This document shows, piece after piece, positions 16,732 through 25,532 of a DNA stretch of 64,000 nt. Every line of letters starts with the position of its first letter. The first letter of the stretch is position 1. Both the position numbers and the translations under genes were made by a program. Source of the DNA: Hymenobacter rubidus (GTDB taxonomy: Bacteria > Bacteroidota > Bacteroidia > Cytophagales > Hymenobacteraceae); NCBI RefSeq assembly GCF_016734815.1, contig NZ_JAERQF010000014.1, positions 50,491-114,490 on the forward strand, given 5' to 3'. The notes below the pieces were generated by a model that worked only from the letters and a program-made list of their open reading frames with translations, searched no databases and was not told where the DNA came from.

Positions 16732-16818
16732 AGCAAGCCATGTCATTGTCCGGACAAACTTCGTTTGCCCGATTCAATGACACCGCCAAGTTCGCAGGCT
16801 CACATGGCTTGGCTTGCT
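16732..16818. other. Nested inverted repeats, candidate oriT
   Basis: Left arms AGCAAGC (16732-16738), AAGCCATGT (16735-16743) and TGTCATTG (16741-16748) pair with GCTTGCT (16812-16818), ACATGGCTT (16802-16810) and CAATGACA (16775-16782). In the centre are the palindrome GTCCGGAC (16748-16755) and the hairpin CAAAC-TTC-GTTTG (16755-16767). The position just upstream of mobC and the relaxase gene is the usual place of a transfer origin. The nick site cannot be named from sequence alone. Confidence 0.55.
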
Positions 16819-16901
16819 AGTTTAGCGTATAGTATTTAGAGTTTCGCAGTTCTAAAGTAGATTTAGCAAACCTGGGTAAAGCTAATGTCCCCAGAATCAT
16901 T

Positions 16902-17225
16902 ATGGAACCAGAGAAGCAAGCTGAGAATACCATTGACGCAGCCCGTACTTTGCGTATCGATGTGCGGGTGAGCCCGGATGAGAAAAAGGACTTGCAGGAA
17001 AAGGCAAAGTTCGCCGGCTACAAAAAAGTGTCGACTTATCTGCGCGACGTGGGCCGGGGAGTTGAGGTCAAAGAAAATATCCCACCGGAGCTGCGACGGC
17101 AACTAGTAGGTATCGGTACTAACCTGAATCAGATAGCTCGACTGGCGCAAGCTGGCAAGTCATTTAGCTCTCACGAGGCCCAGTTAGTACAAGCACTTGC
17201 TATTATTAGGGGGTACCTCGTATGA
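16902..17225 (+). CDS. mobC: MobC-type mobilisation accessory protein
   Basis: 107 residues. The N-terminal part (RTLRIDVRVSPDEKKDLQEK, then YKKVSTYLRDVGRG) is a ribbon-helix-helix-like fold used to bind oriT. The C-terminal part (LVGIGTNLNQIARLAQAG) is the classical MobC signature. It should bind the origin of transfer and help the relaxase open the strand. Its stop overlaps the relaxase start by four bases (ATGA at 17222-17225), showing translational coupling. The candidate oriT lies about 85 bp upstream. Confidence 0.9.
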   Translation: MEPEKQAENTIDAARTLRIDVRVSPDEKKDLQEKAKFAGYKKVSTYLRDVGRGVEVKENIPPELRRQLVGIGTNLNQIARLAQAGKSFSSHEAQLVQALAIIRGYLV

Positions 17226-18094
17226 TTGCAAAGACCACCACCGGCAATGACTTCGAGGGGGCACTAACCTATGGTGCGGGGCAGCGCCAGGGCCGTGGCA
17301 AGGAGCCGGGGGAGGCCCCGCTTTTGGTCGTGGCTAATCTGATTCCGGGTACTCCCAGGGAGATGGCCCAGGATATGCGGGCGGTGGCAGCGCAGAGCAA
17401 AAAGATTCAGAAGCCGGTATGGCACACCGTGCTCTCGTGGAAGGCGGGGGAGGTGGTGAGCCAGGCGCAGAAAGTGGCCGCCGCCCAGCGGTATTGTGAG
17501 CTGATTGGTGCGCCCATTGACCGGCATCAGGTGGTGGTTTATGAGCACCGGGATAAGAAGCACGCGCACGTTCACATCTACCTGAACAGGGTGCCGATTG
17601 ATGGAGGACCGGCGTTGCGGACGGATAATAACTTCTACCGGCAGCCGGCCATTACGCGGCAGATAAGCCAGGAGCTGGGTATGGACCCTATCCCCGAGCG
17701 GCGGCGCAGCCTGCGGGCGCTGGACCCCACGAAAGAGGCCGCGCGGGAGCAGGTCAGCCGGGCGTTGCAGCACTTACTCGCGCAGGCTGATAGGGGAGGG
17801 GAGGAATGGCTGGCTTTGCAATTGCAAAAAGAGCTGATTGGAGTTCGCTATACCCACGACAAGGGGGGCATACTTCGGGGTGTGAGTTTTGAACTGAATG
17901 GCGTGGCGGTCCGGGGGCAGGAGGTAGGCTATAAAGGAGCGCAGCTACGCGAGGCATTGGCCGCGCCCGGGTTGCAGGCGGCGCTAGGGCCGGAAGTTGC
18001 GCGTGCTCCCGCCACGGACACGCCAGCCGTACTGCCGAAGCCCAGTCGGCCCGAGCCGACGAAGCGCCCCCGCCGGAAGGGGCCCGCCCGGTAG
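17222..18094 (+). CDS. MobA/VirD2-type relaxase (MOBP-like)
   Basis: 290 residues. The N-terminus (MIAKTTTGNDFEGALTYGAG) carries the likely catalytic Tyr17. The metal-binding HxHxH motif is H114-A-H116-V-H118 followed by IYLNRV, the motif III of HUH relaxases. The C-terminus is basic and Pro-rich (ends RPRRKGPAR) and may interact with DNA or the coupling protein. The enzyme should nick oriT and stay attached to the 5' end during transfer. It is shorter than many relaxases and has no helicase or primase domain; a primase-like gene occurs further downstream. It overlaps mobC by 4 bp. Confidence 0.92.
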   Translation: MIAKTTTGNDFEGALTYGAGQRQGRGKEPGEAPLLVVANLIPGTPREMAQDMRAVAAQSKKIQKPVWHTVLSWKAGEVVSQAQKVAAAQRYCELIGAPIDRHQVVVYEHRDKKHAHVHIYLNRVPIDGGPALRTDNNFYRQPAITRQISQELGMDPIPERRRSLRALDPTKEAAREQVSRALQHLLAQADRGGEEWLALQLQKELIGVRYTHDKGGILRGVSFELNGVAVRGQEVGYKGAQLREALAAPGLQAALGPEVARAPATDTPAVLPKPSRPEPTKRPRRKGPAR

Positions 18095-18118
18095 CGGCCG
18101 GACGGGTAGGGCGGTTCA

Positions 18119-18205
18119 TTCGTGTGCCCGGCGTGCACCTCACCGCTGACTTTGGACCGCTCGTCAAATAATCCGCGCCGGGCGCTGCCGGCGGGGGTAA
18201 GTTGC
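18119..18205 (+). promoter_or_regulatory. Four-block transfer promoter element, copy B (coupling protein)
   Basis: TTCGTGTG at 18119-18126, GCACCTCAC at 18135-18143, TCGTCAA at 18161-18167 and a weaker -7-like TAAGTTGC at 18198-18205. Offsets are 0, 16, 42 and 79, against 78 in copies A and C. It lies between the relaxase stop and the coupling-protein start at 18230. Because the element is non-coding in the other copies, a GTG start at 18122 for the coupling protein is rejected. Confidence 0.65.
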
Positions 18206-18229
18206 TTGATTCACCAAGCGTTTCAATCA

Positions 18230-20239
18230 ATGGAAGACGAGAAAGGACTGCGGAAAATCATGGAGTTTATGCGCCTGTTTGCCATTGTGCTGATGGGCAT
18301 TAACATCTACTATTACTGCTTCGGCTACTTCAAAAGTATGGGCTGGACACCGGCCGTGGTCGAGCATATTCTGGAGAGCTTTACCAAAAATACCTTCCTG
18401 TTTAAGGCCAGTTGGGTGAGTAAGACGCTATCCGTGGTGTTCCTGCTGCTGAGCTGCCTCGGCACGCGGGGGCGGGCCAATGAAAAGCTCAAAGGGGCTT
18501 CCGTGGCGGGCTACGCGGTCATCGGGTTGGCGCTGATTTTCGGGTCGGATATCGTGCGCAGCTTCGCGCTGGGGGCCGGGCTAACAACGGCGCTATATAC
18601 CGGGCTGCTGTCGGCGGGCTTTCTGCTGCTGCTGAGCGCCGGGGCCTGGCTGAGTAGGTTGTTTAACAACGACCTGATGAAGGACATCTTTAACAAGGCC
18701 AACGAAAGCTTCCCGCAGGAAGAGCGGCTGATGGAAAACGAGTACTCGGTGAACCTGCGCACCGAATACCAGCTGCGCGGCAAGCAGCACCACGGCTGGC
18801 TGAACGTGGTGAATCCGTTTCGGGCTACCATGGTGCTGGGCACGCCAGGCTCGGGCAAGTCGTTCGCCATTATCAACGAGTTCATCCGGCAGCACTTGGC
18901 CAAGGGCTTCTGCATGTACATCTACGACTACAAGTTTGACGATTTGAGCCGCATCTGCTACAACACGCTGCTGCGCCACCAGGACAAGTTTGACAAGCCG
19001 GTGGGCTTCTACGTCATCAACTTCGACAATCCTCGCAAGAGTCACCGCTGCAACCCGCTGCTGCCCGAACTGATGACCGACATCGTGGACGCCTACGAAA
19101 GCGCCTCGACCATCATGCTCAACCTCAACAAGAGCTGGATTCAGAAGCAGGGCGACTTTTTCGTGGAGTCGCCCATCAACTTTGTAGCGGCCATTATTTG
19201 GTTTTTGAAGCTGTTTGAGAAAGGCAAATACTGCACCTTTCCCCATGTCATCGAGTTTCTGAGCCGCGACTACGAGGAGATTTTCCCGGTGCTGGCTTCG
19301 TACCCCGAGATTGAGAATCTGGTGAAGCCGTTCGTGTCGGCGTTTCAGAAGGATGCCATTGAGCAGCTGGAAGGCCAGATTGCTTCGGCGCGGATTCCGC
19401 TGGGCCGGCTGGCCTCGCCACAGCTCTACTGGGTAATGTCGGGCAACGATTTTACGCTCGACATCAATAGCAACGAGGAGCCCAAGGTCTTGTGCGTGGG
19501 CAACAATCCCGAGCGCCAAGCCATCTACGGGGCGGCACTGGGCCTCTACAACGCCCGGCTGGTGAAGCTGGTGAACCAGAAGGGTAAGCGTAAATCGTCC
19601 ATCATCATCGACGAGTTGCCCACCATCTACTTTAAGGGGCTGGACAACCTCATTGCCACGGCCCGCAGTAACAAAGTGAGCACCTGCCTGGGCTTTCAGG
19701 ACTTCTCGCAACTGGAGCGCGACTACGGCCAGAAGGAGGCCGAAGTCATCAAAAACACGGTGGGCAACGTGTTCAGCGGGCAGGTGTCGGGCAACAGCGG
19801 CAAGTGGCTGAGCGAACGGTTCGGCAAAATTCTGCAGCAGCGCCAGAGTCTGAGCATTAATATGCGCGAAACCAGCACCAGCCTTTCGACTCAGATGGAT
19901 AGCATGATTCCGGCCAGCACCATTGCCAACCTCACGCAGGGCAACTTCGTGGGCGCGGTGGCCGACAACTTCGGCGAGGAAATCGACCAGAAGGTATTTC
20001 ACGCCCGGATTCAGGTGGACGTGAAGGCGGTGACCGCCGAGGCCAAGAACTACCAACCCATCCCCGACATCACCAGCTTTATAAACCCGGCGACGGGCAA
20101 GGACGAGGCCGAAGAGATGATTAAGGCCAATTTTAACCGCGTGAAAACTGAAGTGAAGGAGCTGTGCGCACGGGAGCTGCTGCGCATCGGGCAAGACCCC
20201 ACGCTGCGGCACCTTATCAAGGAGAAAGCAGAAAAGTAA
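18230..20239 (+). CDS. Type IV coupling protein (VirD4/TraD-like)
   Basis: 669 residues from ATG 18230. Four hydrophobic segments occupy the first ~140 residues (the YWFCY-type membrane domain of Bacteroidota coupling proteins). Then comes a RecA-like ATPase with Walker A GTPGSGKS (Lys210) and Walker B SSIIIDELPTIYFKG (about 455-470). The C-terminal part has the TraG/TraD DNA-recognition region (FQDFSQLERDYGQKEAEVI). It recruits the relaxase-DNA complex to the TraG-powered channel at the inner membrane. It has its own copy of the four-block promoter rather than reading through from the relaxase gene. Confidence 0.93.
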   Translation: MEDEKGLRKIMEFMRLFAIVLMGINIYYYCFGYFKSMGWTPAVVEHILESFTKNTFLFKASWVSKTLSVVFLLLSCLGTRGRANEKLKGASVAGYAVIGLALIFGSDIVRSFALGAGLTTALYTGLLSAGFLLLLSAGAWLSRLFNNDLMKDIFNKANESFPQEERLMENEYSVNLRTEYQLRGKQHHGWLNVVNPFRATMVLGTPGSGKSFAIINEFIRQHLAKGFCMYIYDYKFDDLSRICYNTLLRHQDKFDKPVGFYVINFDNPRKSHRCNPLLPELMTDIVDAYESASTIMLNLNKSWIQKQGDFFVESPINFVAAIIWFLKLFEKGKYCTFPHVIEFLSRDYEEIFPVLASYPEIENLVKPFVSAFQKDAIEQLEGQIASARIPLGRLASPQLYWVMSGNDFTLDINSNEEPKVLCVGNNPERQAIYGAALGLYNARLVKLVNQKGKRKSSIIIDELPTIYFKGLDNLIATARSNKVSTCLGFQDFSQLERDYGQKEAEVIKNTVGNVFSGQVSGNSGKWLSERFGKILQQRQSLSINMRETSTSLSTQMDSMIPASTIANLTQGNFVGAVADNFGEEIDQKVFHARIQVDVKAVTAEAKNYQPIPDITSFINPATGKDEAEEMIKANFNRVKTEVKELCARELLRIGQDPTLRHLIKEKAEK

Positions 20240-20301
20240 GGCCTGGACAGGTGGAATACTGGACGGCGCGGAGTCAGGGTTTGCGCCCTGGCTGCGCGCC
20301 G

Positions 20302-20387
20302 TTCGTGTGTCCGGGTGGCACCTCACGGCCCAATTCCGGCCACTCGTCAACTTTCTTCCCAGGGCCTGGTGGGGGCCGGTAGGTTTG
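20302..20387 (+). promoter_or_regulatory. Four-block transfer promoter element, copy C (DUF3945 gene)
   Basis: TTCGTGTG at 20302-20309, GCACCTCAC at 20318-20326, TCGTCAA at 20344-20350 and TAGGTTTG at 20380-20387; offsets 0, 16, 42 and 78, identical to copy A. The sequence between TCGTCAA and the -7-like box also begins alike in A and C (CTTTCT). It starts 62 bp after the coupling-protein stop and drives the gene starting at 20462. Confidence 0.72.
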
Positions 20388-20461
20388 CAGGGTCGAATTC
20401 CGGGCCGGTCGCGCCTGCGCCGGCCGGAAGGACAGCTTTTATTCACCTACCCATTTCTCCT

Positions 20462-22672
20462 ATGGCTGAGCAAGATGAAGTGAATACCCCCACGCCGGAG
20501 CGCTGGTACCTGAGTGCGGTGCCGACTTCCAACGGCAACCTCAGCGGGCAGAGCCTGCAGCGGCAGCCCGCCGGGCACTCCCTCTATGAGATTCAGATTA
20601 ATCCCGCCAACCCCAACCAGGCGGCGCTGCTGCCGGCCCCCGGCGCGGATGGCCGACTGCTGAATGCCTTCGACCACGCCCTAATGCGGGCCTTTACCAC
20701 CAACCGCCTCCCCGGCCGGGAGGATAAGTTTCTCGTGATGGAAAAGCCCACGCTGCTGGAAAAGGTAGGCGATAACTGGAAAATCACCGAGCAGGGCCGC
20801 GTGGGCTACAGCGCAACCGAACCCGAGCAGCGGTTGCTGGTATTTGGCCAGGCAACCCCACAATCAGCCCAGCAAGCTGAATTGACGACGCGGGCCGAGG
20901 AACTGGCTGGCGAGGTGGTCACCACTAGGGGGGCAGTTCGTGCCGAGGCAGAAGCGGAACTGGAAGGGGTGGCCAACCGCGCGCAGCAAGGACCGGACGA
21001 AAGCCGGGCCACCTACGCGGATGCGTTACGAGACGAGGCCCGGGCAGAAGTAGCAGAAGGTGTCGCTGCACCGGAGCGGCAACAACAGGTAGGGGAGGGG
21101 CCAGGCAGCGAGCAGCCGCCCCTGGTTTCTACACCCGTCCCGGATGCTGCGGCCACTGCGGAGCCGGTCGGAGAGCTGCGCATTACCTGGCAGCAGAAAG
21201 GCGAAGAGGTGGCCCCGCTGCTGGAAATGCGCGCCTACCTCGACCAGCTAAAGGAAGCCGGCGTGGCGGTGGGCGCTTTGCAGCTGGAGCGCGACCCGGC
21301 GGGCAAGCTCAGCGGCGGCTTCGCAGTTAGCTACGACCCCGAGTCGCACAAGCTGGGCCAGCTCGAAGCGGCCCTGCAGGGGTTTCGGCAAGTTGGGAAT
21401 GGCGTGGCCGTAGTGGAGAAGCCCGAGCAGGCGACGGCCCGGCGGCAGGAAGCGGGCTACGATGATGACTACGAGCCGCAGCGCAGCAAGCAGGTGCGTG
21501 AAGCCTTCGGCGTGAAGCAGTGGGATGCGCTCAGCGCCCAGCTCTCGGCCGTGCCCAAGCACGCCCTCACCACCCCGGAGCAGGTGCAGCAGGCGGCGGC
21601 CGAACAGCGGGTGCAGCTACTGGCCCAGCAGCAGGGCAAAACCACTGAGCAGGTCATCCGTGACGGCAAGAGCATCTTTGACATCGACACGAGTGGCAAC
21701 CCCGCATCGGCGTTTCTGAAAAACTTCTATGCCCACCTGAACGGCGGCCCGAAGACCCGGCAGAATCTGGAAGTCGACTACGAGAAAACCCGCCAGGATT
21801 TGCAGGCGCGCCTGACCCGGCACGCCGGGGCGGCCCAGCCGGAGCTTTCGCCCGGCCCGCCAGCGCAGAATGAAAAGCCGCTCAGCGTGGCGGCGGAACC
21901 CGTCATTGGCAATGCCACCCGTCAGACCGTCGCGCAGTCGTCGGAGCCTGCGTTATTCAAAGCCGATGAAGTGCCGCAAAAGGTGCTGGCTTCCCTCGGC
22001 CTGAATACGGCGGAGTTAGCCGACAGCGGGCAACTGCAAAAGTTGCTTAATGGCGAGAAAACGGACCTTTTGCCCATGCAGGTAGAGGGCAAGGAAGGCC
22101 AGGAGCCCGTGAAGTTCGAGGGTAAGATGGTGCTCCACCGTGAGGCTGACGGCACGGCTACGCTCAAAATGGAATTGCCCAAGGAAAAGCTGGTTATTCC
22201 CAACGAGATTGGCGGCCAGCCGTTCACGCCCGAGCAGCGCCAGCGCCTCGAAACCGAAGGCAACGCTGGCTTGATTCGGGGCCTCAAGGACGAGCAGGGC
22301 CGCGAGTTCAATGGTTACGTGGCCGTGGATAAGGCCATGAACAAGGTCGTGGTGCTGCCCGAAAGCAAGGTGACCCTGCACGACACCGTGGCCGGGGTCA
22401 AGCTCACCCCTGAACAAAGCCACGACCTGCGCGAAGGCAAGGTGGTGGCGCTGGCCAACATGGCCAGCGGCAGCGGCGGGCAAAAGTTCGACGGCACCGT
22501 GCAGGTGAATGCCGCCAAGGCCTGCATCGAGGTAATACCCGCCGCCCACGAGCTGGCCCAGCGCCAAGCGCCGAAAGCCGAGCAGACGGTGAAGGCCACC
22601 ACCCAGACCGTGGCTCCGGCCCCGGTCAAAACCGAAGCGCCCCAGGTGAAAACCCGGGGCCCCCGCCACTAG
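20462..22672 (+). CDS. DUF4099/DUF3945 domain protein of conjugative elements
   Basis: 736 residues from ATG 20462 (MAEQDEVNTPTPERWYLSAV); the in-frame GTG at 20315 lies within the promoter element. A globular N-terminal domain (to ~130) is followed by a long charged, helical, Gln/Glu/Ala-rich middle. The C-terminal third has a DUF4099-like segment (VLASLGLNTAELADSGQLQK) and DUF3945-like repeats (QPFTPEQRQRLETEGNAGLI and KLTPEQSHDLREGKVV). Such proteins are common in Bacteroidota conjugative elements, but their function is not established. Sharing a promoter type with the tra operon suggests a role during transfer. A strong terminator follows. Confidence 0.78.
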   Translation: MAEQDEVNTPTPERWYLSAVPTSNGNLSGQSLQRQPAGHSLYEIQINPANPNQAALLPAPGADGRLLNAFDHALMRAFTTNRLPGREDKFLVMEKPTLLEKVGDNWKITEQGRVGYSATEPEQRLLVFGQATPQSAQQAELTTRAEELAGEVVTTRGAVRAEAEAELEGVANRAQQGPDESRATYADALRDEARAEVAEGVAAPERQQQVGEGPGSEQPPLVSTPVPDAAATAEPVGELRITWQQKGEEVAPLLEMRAYLDQLKEAGVAVGALQLERDPAGKLSGGFAVSYDPESHKLGQLEAALQGFRQVGNGVAVVEKPEQATARRQEAGYDDDYEPQRSKQVREAFGVKQWDALSAQLSAVPKHALTTPEQVQQAAAEQRVQLLAQQQGKTTEQVIRDGKSIFDIDTSGNPASAFLKNFYAHLNGGPKTRQNLEVDYEKTRQDLQARLTRHAGAAQPELSPGPPAQNEKPLSVAAEPVIGNATRQTVAQSSEPALFKADEVPQKVLASLGLNTAELADSGQLQKLLNGEKTDLLPMQVEGKEGQEPVKFEGKMVLHREADGTATLKMELPKEKLVIPNEIGGQPFTPEQRQRLETEGNAGLIRGLKDEQGREFNGYVAVDKAMNKVVVLPESKVTLHDTVAGVKLTPEQSHDLREGKVVALANMASGSGGQKFDGTVQVNAAKACIEVIPAAHELAQRQAPKAEQTVKATTQTVAPAPVKTEAPQVKTRGPRH

Positions 22673-22708
22673 GTCGGCCCGGTCCAAACCCACTTTTCCT
22701 CACTCCAA

Positions 22709-22741
22709 AAGCCCGGAAGCTCGCTTCCGGGCTTCTTTTTT
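22709..22741 (+). terminator. Intrinsic terminator after the DUF3945 gene
   Basis: Perfect 11-bp stem AAGCCCGGAAG (22709-22719) / CTTCCGGGCTT (22724-22734), loop CTCG, then a run of six T. It separates the DUF3945 gene from the primase-like gene, which begins 35 bp later and so needs its own promoter or read-through. Confidence 0.92.
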
Positions 22742-22775
22742 CTGCCTTCCATCCTTCGAATTAATCCGCATTACC

Positions 22776-24851
22776 ATGGAACATGAACTCACCTTCCAGA
22801 AGATTAAGGAGCAGGTTGAGCTGCCCGAGCTGCTAAGCCACTTCGGCTACAACCTCAAAAAAGGCGAGCATTTGGGCAAAGGCAAATGGCACGTTTTCGA
22901 GGGCGATGATACGCTGGTGGTCTTCAAGGGCCGGGGCGGCGACTGGATGTATTTCAACGCCCAGGACGACCGCGACAAGGGCAGCGTCATCGACTGGATG
23001 AAAAACCGGGTCAGCTCCGACCGCATCGCCGGCCTTGGCCCGCTGCCGGGCCGCAACCTCTGGCAATCGGTCAACGACCACTTCCGCGCCTACCTCAACC
23101 TGCCCGAGGAGCAGCGCCCCCGGCTCGACCTGCCACCCATCGTGGAAACCGCGCCGGGGGAGAAATTCCACAGCATCTACACCCAGCACTGCCGGCCGCT
23201 CGAAAACACGGCCTATCTGGAAGGGCGCGGTATTACCAAAAGCACGATTGCCAACCCGCAGTTCGCCGGCCGCATCCTCAACCAGTTTCACACGATGCAG
23301 AAAGAGGGCCTGCCGGCCAAGACCTACGTCAATACGGCTTTCCCGGCCTACCACGAGGGGCGCGTAGTGGGACTGGAGCTGAAAGGGGAGGGCTTCAAAG
23401 GTCAGGCTCCCGAAAGCCAGTTCACCCGCTCGCTGTGGCTGAGCAAGCTGCCCGAGGGCCGGCCGGCGGCGGTGCTGGTCGTAAGCGAATCGGCCCTCGA
23501 TACGCTTTCCTACGCGCAGCTGCATCCCGGTGAAAGCGCCCTATATGCCTCGACGGCCGGCACACTCACCCAGAACAAGATTTTCGAGCTGAAGCGGCTG
23601 CTCAGCGAGGAAGGCATTCCGGTCATCCGAGCCGCTTTTGACAACGATACGCAGGGCCACCACTTCGATACCCGGCTGCTGGCCGGTCTGGCCAGCGAGC
23701 AAAACCCAATGAAAGTAGTCCGGGAGCACAAGCACCTGCTGACCGTCGAAATCACCGCCGTCCACCCGGCCGGCGTGCAGGCGCTCAGCCAGCACCTCAA
23801 AAGCTACAATGACCAGGCTACCCGGCAGTACGCCCAGGAAAACGGGGAGCCGGGCAATCCGGCCAGCAGCCAGACCCTGCGCGACGAACTGATTCACTCC
23901 AACAAGCTGGGGGCCCACACCTACCAGTTTCACGTGCCGATGAGCCGGGAGGCGCTGGGGGCTTTTAATGAGGCAGCCAGCCAGACGTTGTGCTTTGACC
24001 ACCGCGTGGAGATTGTGAAAAGCCAGGGCAAGGACTGGAATCAGGACCTTAAGCAAGACCAGCTGCAGCGGGTGGTGCAGCGCGAGCTGGGCGGCATCGA
24101 CGAGGACCAGTACGGCTTTGGCCAGCAGCACTGGGACAACCCACCCATCGAAGGCCAGGGCAAAATTGCGCAGCTGCACGAGGCCCAAGTCCTAGCCCGC
24201 AACCAGGGTGAGCGGCTGCTTGTAGTCGAGTTTCGGGAAAGCCGCGATGCCATCGCGCTGCTGCCCGCCCTGCGGGAGAACCTCGAAAGGGTCGGGCTCA
24301 CCATTGACCACGCCGTTAAGCTGGAAACCAATGCGCCCCGGGAAATTGCCACGGAGCTTACCCTGCGCTACCGGCTGGATTCGCCGCAGCTGCCGGCCAT
24401 CAGCGACGCGCTGGATGCATTGCGGCTAAATCCCAGGGCCACTGTGATTGAGCCGGTGCCGGATGCAATGGAGCGCCGGCAGCTTGCCGCCGCGCAGGAG
24501 CAGCTGCGGCAGGCCGGGCCCAAGCTGGTGCCCAGTGACTCGCCCGCCCACGACCAGGCCCGGCAATCGTTTATCGAAGCGGCGGGCCTGGTGGCCCGGG
24601 AGCTGCGTGAGAGCGCTGCCACACTGAACGCGGCCCGTTTGCAGGAGGTCAGCCGGCAGCTTCTGACCAAGCCGGCGCTGGAAGGCCTGAACCGGGAAAA
24701 CGTGGAGAAGGTGCTGGCCGTGGTCGATAAGCTTGACAGGTTGAAAGATAATCCTGCCGTGCAGCAGCTGCGCCAGGCCGTGCAGCAATTGGAGCAGCCT
24801 GCCCAGACGCAGCAAATGCTGCAAAAGCCCCGACCTGGTCCCCGCTTGTAA
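22776..24851 (+). CDS. Toprim/DUF3991-type primase-like protein
   Basis: 691 residues. The N-terminal ~100 (VELPELLSHFGYNLKKGEHL, then DDRDKGSVIDWMKN) resemble the DnaG-type zinc-binding/DUF3991 region, although the zinc-ligating cysteines are replaced. A Toprim_2 domain follows at about 205-310 (VVSESALDTLSYAQLHPGES and PVIRAAFDNDTQGHHF, with the acidic DxD-like DND). The C-terminal ~250 residues are helical and charged. Such proteins in Bacteroidota mobile elements are thought to act in DNA processing or priming after transfer. The start ATG 22776 follows a terminator and a 35-bp gap. Confidence 0.82.
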   Translation: MEHELTFQKIKEQVELPELLSHFGYNLKKGEHLGKGKWHVFEGDDTLVVFKGRGGDWMYFNAQDDRDKGSVIDWMKNRVSSDRIAGLGPLPGRNLWQSVNDHFRAYLNLPEEQRPRLDLPPIVETAPGEKFHSIYTQHCRPLENTAYLEGRGITKSTIANPQFAGRILNQFHTMQKEGLPAKTYVNTAFPAYHEGRVVGLELKGEGFKGQAPESQFTRSLWLSKLPEGRPAAVLVVSESALDTLSYAQLHPGESALYASTAGTLTQNKIFELKRLLSEEGIPVIRAAFDNDTQGHHFDTRLLAGLASEQNPMKVVREHKHLLTVEITAVHPAGVQALSQHLKSYNDQATRQYAQENGEPGNPASSQTLRDELIHSNKLGAHTYQFHVPMSREALGAFNEAASQTLCFDHRVEIVKSQGKDWNQDLKQDQLQRVVQRELGGIDEDQYGFGQQHWDNPPIEGQGKIAQLHEAQVLARNQGERLLVVEFRESRDAIALLPALRENLERVGLTIDHAVKLETNAPREIATELTLRYRLDSPQLPAISDALDALRLNPRATVIEPVPDAMERRQLAAAQEQLRQAGPKLVPSDSPAHDQARQSFIEAAGLVARELRESAATLNAARLQEVSRQLLTKPALEGLNRENVEKVLAVVDKLDRLKDNPAVQQLRQAVQQLEQPAQTQQMLQKPRPGPRL

Positions 24852-25082
24852 GCCCGGTAACGCTGGCAATGCGGGCTTTCCCGTAGTTAGCCGCTCCATA
24901 ACGGGGCGTCTTTTTTATACCCGGCAAGATAGTCCTCTACGTGACCGGTGGTAGAAGTAGGGCCAGTAGCTAAGGGTGGTGCCGCTGACACTACCTGAAT
25001 TACCCCACCGCCCGCAACGACGCTGCAAGTAGCTGTGGGAAAGGTTGGGGGCAATAACCCGCCACGACGGAGCAACTGGGCA

Positions 25083-25126
25083 GCAGAAAAAAAGGAGTGC
25101 CCAAGACTTGTTCGGGCACTCCTTTT
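25083..25126 (-). terminator. Intrinsic terminator of the copper island
   Basis: Perfect 13-bp stem on the minus strand, AAAAGGAGTGCCC (25126-25114) / GGGCACTCCTTTT (25102-25090), followed by a T run. It lies 24 bp after the stop of the last gene of the minus-strand copper operon. Confidence 0.9.
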
Positions 25127-25149
25127 CACTGTTAGGTAAGGGCTGCTTA

Positions 25150-25476
25150 TTACAAAGCGGCGCGGCAAGCCTCCTCGCAACGACGGCAGGCGGCGGCGCA
25201 TTCCTGGCAGTGCTGCATGTGCGAATGCTTGGCGCACTCATCGCCGCAGGCCTTGCAGATTTCGGCGCATTCGCGCAGCAGGTGCTGGCCGTGAACGGAG
25301 CCGCGGGCAACCAAGCGGGCAGTGAGGGCGCAGATGTCGGCGCAGTCGCGGTCGAGGCTGATGCAGGGCACCATCATTTTTACGTCGGGCTCCTGCAAGC
25401 AGGCGGTGGCACACCACTCGCAGGCGGCCACGCAGGCAGTGAGGGCGTCGAGCAGATTCTGATGTTGATTGTTCAT
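25150..25476 (-). CDS. Cys-rich four-helix-bundle copper-binding protein (DUF326/Csp-like)
   Basis: 108 residues from ATG 25476; a longer frame to 25569 has no conserved start. Sixteen cysteines are spaced along amphipathic helices as CxxxC and CxxC pairs (for example ACVAACEWCATAC, ECAEICKACGDEC and CQECAAACRRCEEAC), plus several His. This is the pattern of the DUF326/Csp copper-storage four-helix bundles that hold many Cu(I) ions. No signal peptide is visible, so storage should be cytoplasmic. It is the last gene of a copper efflux island, in keeping with buffering of Cu(I). Confidence 0.88.
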   Translation of the reverse strand: MNNQHQNLLDALTACVAACEWCATACLQEPDVKMMVPCISLDRDCADICALTARLVARGSVHGQHLLRECAEICKACGDECAKHSHMQHCQECAAACRRCEEACRAAL

Positions 25477-25532
25477 GGGTTGGGAGAATAAGAGCGTAAA
25501 AAATGAAATGAAAAAGTGCGTGGACCAGGTCT

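Noticed and set aside
18593..20446. 617-codon minus-strand frame
   Set aside because: Antisense of the coupling protein and it crosses the conserved transfer promoter; not a gene.
24850..24878. Hairpin AAGCCCG/CGGGCTT after the primase-like gene
   Set aside because: Overlaps the stop codon, stem of only 7 bp and no T run; too weak to call a terminator.
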